7,591 nt of DNA, taken from Bordetella parapertussis (lineage in GTDB: Bacteria; Pseudomonadota; Gammaproteobacteria; Burkholderiales; Burkholderiaceae_B). The stretch's first letter is position 1. Every line of letters starts with the position of its first letter. The stretch spans positions 1 to 7,591 of the forward strand of contig CAMCWG010000141.1 in the NCBI GenBank assembly GCA_945882005.1, given 5' to 3'. Under the pieces are notes generated by a model. The model was not told the DNA's origin and did not search any database. It worked only from the letters and a program-made list of their open reading frames with translations. The translations under genes and the position numbers were made by a program. This document shows, piece after piece, positions 6,744-7,591 of the stretch.

Positions 6744-7547
6744 ATGAACCGACATCTCTCTCACGTTTTTGCACTCCTTGTTTTGGCAGGTCTATCCGGT
6801 TCCGTGGTGCACGCGCAAAATAAGCCAGCGGGTGCAGCGGCCTCCGTCAATGGTGTGGCGATTCCTCAGGCGCTGCTTGATCAAAATGTACGCGTGAATA
6901 TTGCACAGGGGCAGCGCGATACGCCCGAGTTGCGGCAAGCGATTCAAGATGAGCTCGTCAATCGCGAGGTGCTGGCGCAAGAGTCGGCACGTTTGGGCTT
7001 AGACAAAACTGCGGAGGCCCAGGCTCAGTGGGCCCAGGTGCGACAGACGTTTATGGTCGAAATTCTTTTAAAAGATTATGCGCGTCGCAATCCAATCACA
7101 GAAGATGCACTTAAAGCCGAGTTTGATCGGCAGATCGTTGCAATGAAAGACGAGCAGCAATATCGCGTCAGTCTCATCGTTACGGCAACCGAGGCGGAAG
7201 CCAAAGCGATTCTGGCACGGTTAAAGAAAGGTGAATCGTTTTCGAAGTTGGCCAGCGAGTTGTCCATCGACCCAAGCAAAAAGAACTCTGGCGAAGTGGG
7301 TTGGGTCGTTGCAGCGCAAATTTTGCCAGCGATATCGAACGTGATGGTTAATCTGGCAAAAGGTGGTTTGTCGGTTGCACCTATTCAGACGCCTGCTGGT
7401 TGGAACATCATCAAGCTCGAGGACAAGCGCGCTTTTGTTGCGCCTAATTACGAGTTAGCAAAAAACGACATTCGCCAGATGCTTTTGCAAAAGCAACGGT
7501 TTGACTACGTTAAAACGCTGCGCAACAAGGCCAAAGTTGTTCAGTAG
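6744..7547 (+). CDS. Periplasmic parvulin-type PPIase/chaperone, Par27-like
   Basis: A 267-residue secreted protein. ATG 6744 is chosen over ATG 6648 because it opens a clean signal peptide: NRH, a hydrophobic core VFALLVLAGLSGSVV, and a cleavage site VHA|Q after residue 24. The earlier frame would add 32 atypical residues. The Shine-Dalgarno is weak (GTAAG). The mature part, about 27 kDa, has a helical SurA_N-like region (about 34-130), one parvulin domain (about 138-228; GESFSKLASELSIDPS, GEVGWV, PAGWNIIKLEDK) and a C-terminal helix (about 235-262). That order and size resemble Bordetella Par27, a dimeric periplasmic chaperone and prolyl isomerase, as remembered. Oddly, the first conserved parvulin histidine (HILV-type position) is Leu144 and the second (YHIIK) is Asn221, so catalytic activity may be weak and chaperone function dominant. 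The domain call is secure; the Par27 orthology is tentative. Confidence 0.88.
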   Translation: MNRHLSHVFALLVLAGLSGSVVHAQNKPAGAAASVNGVAIPQALLDQNVRVNIAQGQRDTPELRQAIQDELVNREVLAQESARLGLDKTAEAQAQWAQVRQTFMVEILLKDYARRNPITEDALKAEFDRQIVAMKDEQQYRVSLIVTATEAEAKAILARLKKGESFSKLASELSIDPSKKNSGEVGWVVAAQILPAISNVMVNLAKGGLSVAPIQTPAGWNIIKLEDKRAFVAPNYELAKNDIRQMLLQKQRFDYVKTLRNKAKVVQ

Positions 7548-7559
7548 GCCGAGGTGTTG

Positions 7560-7591
7560 TGGCGCCCCCGGCGAGAATCGAACTCACAACC
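7560..7591 (-). tRNA. 3' half of a tRNA (partial, isotype not determinable)
   Basis: The minus strand reads a T arm GTGAG/CTCGC with loop TTCGATT, then acceptor 3' strand CGGGGGC, discriminator G73 (complement of 7563) and encoded CCA (7562-7560). The 5' strand would be GCCCCCG. The anticodon lies beyond the window edge, so the amino acid is not known. It starts 13 bases after the convergent parvulin stop. Confidence 0.88.

Overview
This window looks like an ordinary chromosomal segment of a betaproteobacterium, probably Burkholderiales and most like Alcaligenaceae/Bordetella relatives. That assignment is an inference. It rests on a periplasmic parvulin with the size and layout of Bordetella Par27, an ArnT-type glycosyltransferase, moderate GC by eye, and mostly ATG starts with ordinary Shine-Dalgarno sites. 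No species can be named from sequence alone.

Layout, left to right. The last codons of an upstream reading frame (2-31) overlap by ATGA the start of an integral-membrane ArnT/PMT-type glycosyltransferase (28-1599). A 39-base gap leads to an IlvD/Edd-family sugar-acid dehydratase (1639-3393). Eleven bases later comes an RraA-like / HMG-aldolase-fold protein (3405-4124). These two are very likely co-transcribed and may form a short sugar-acid catabolic module: dehydration to a 2-keto-3-deoxy acid, then aldol cleavage or decarboxylation. A strong inverted repeat (4163-4186) precedes a complete tRNA-His(GTG) on the minus strand (4192-4268), which has its own extended -10 promoter. Divergently follows cardiolipin synthase (4350-5810). 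Tail to tail with it, only 3 bases away, is an orphan family-3 solute-binding protein on the minus strand (6572-5814) with no signal peptide. After a 171-base divergent intergenic region comes a secreted parvulin-type protein (6744-7547). The window ends inside the 3' half of a second minus-strand tRNA.

Functionally the window mixes envelope genes (glycosyltransferase, cardiolipin synthase, periplasmic folding factor), a small catabolic pair, an orphan binding protein and tRNA genes. I saw no mobile element, CRISPR array, phage gene, toxin-antitoxin pair or obvious defence system, and no stretch over 300 bases without a gene. The points most worth a second look are the parvulin that lacks both conserved active-site histidines, the signal-less binding protein, and the dehydratase plus RraA-like pair, whose RraA-like member carries Gly where known aldolases of the fold carry Asp.
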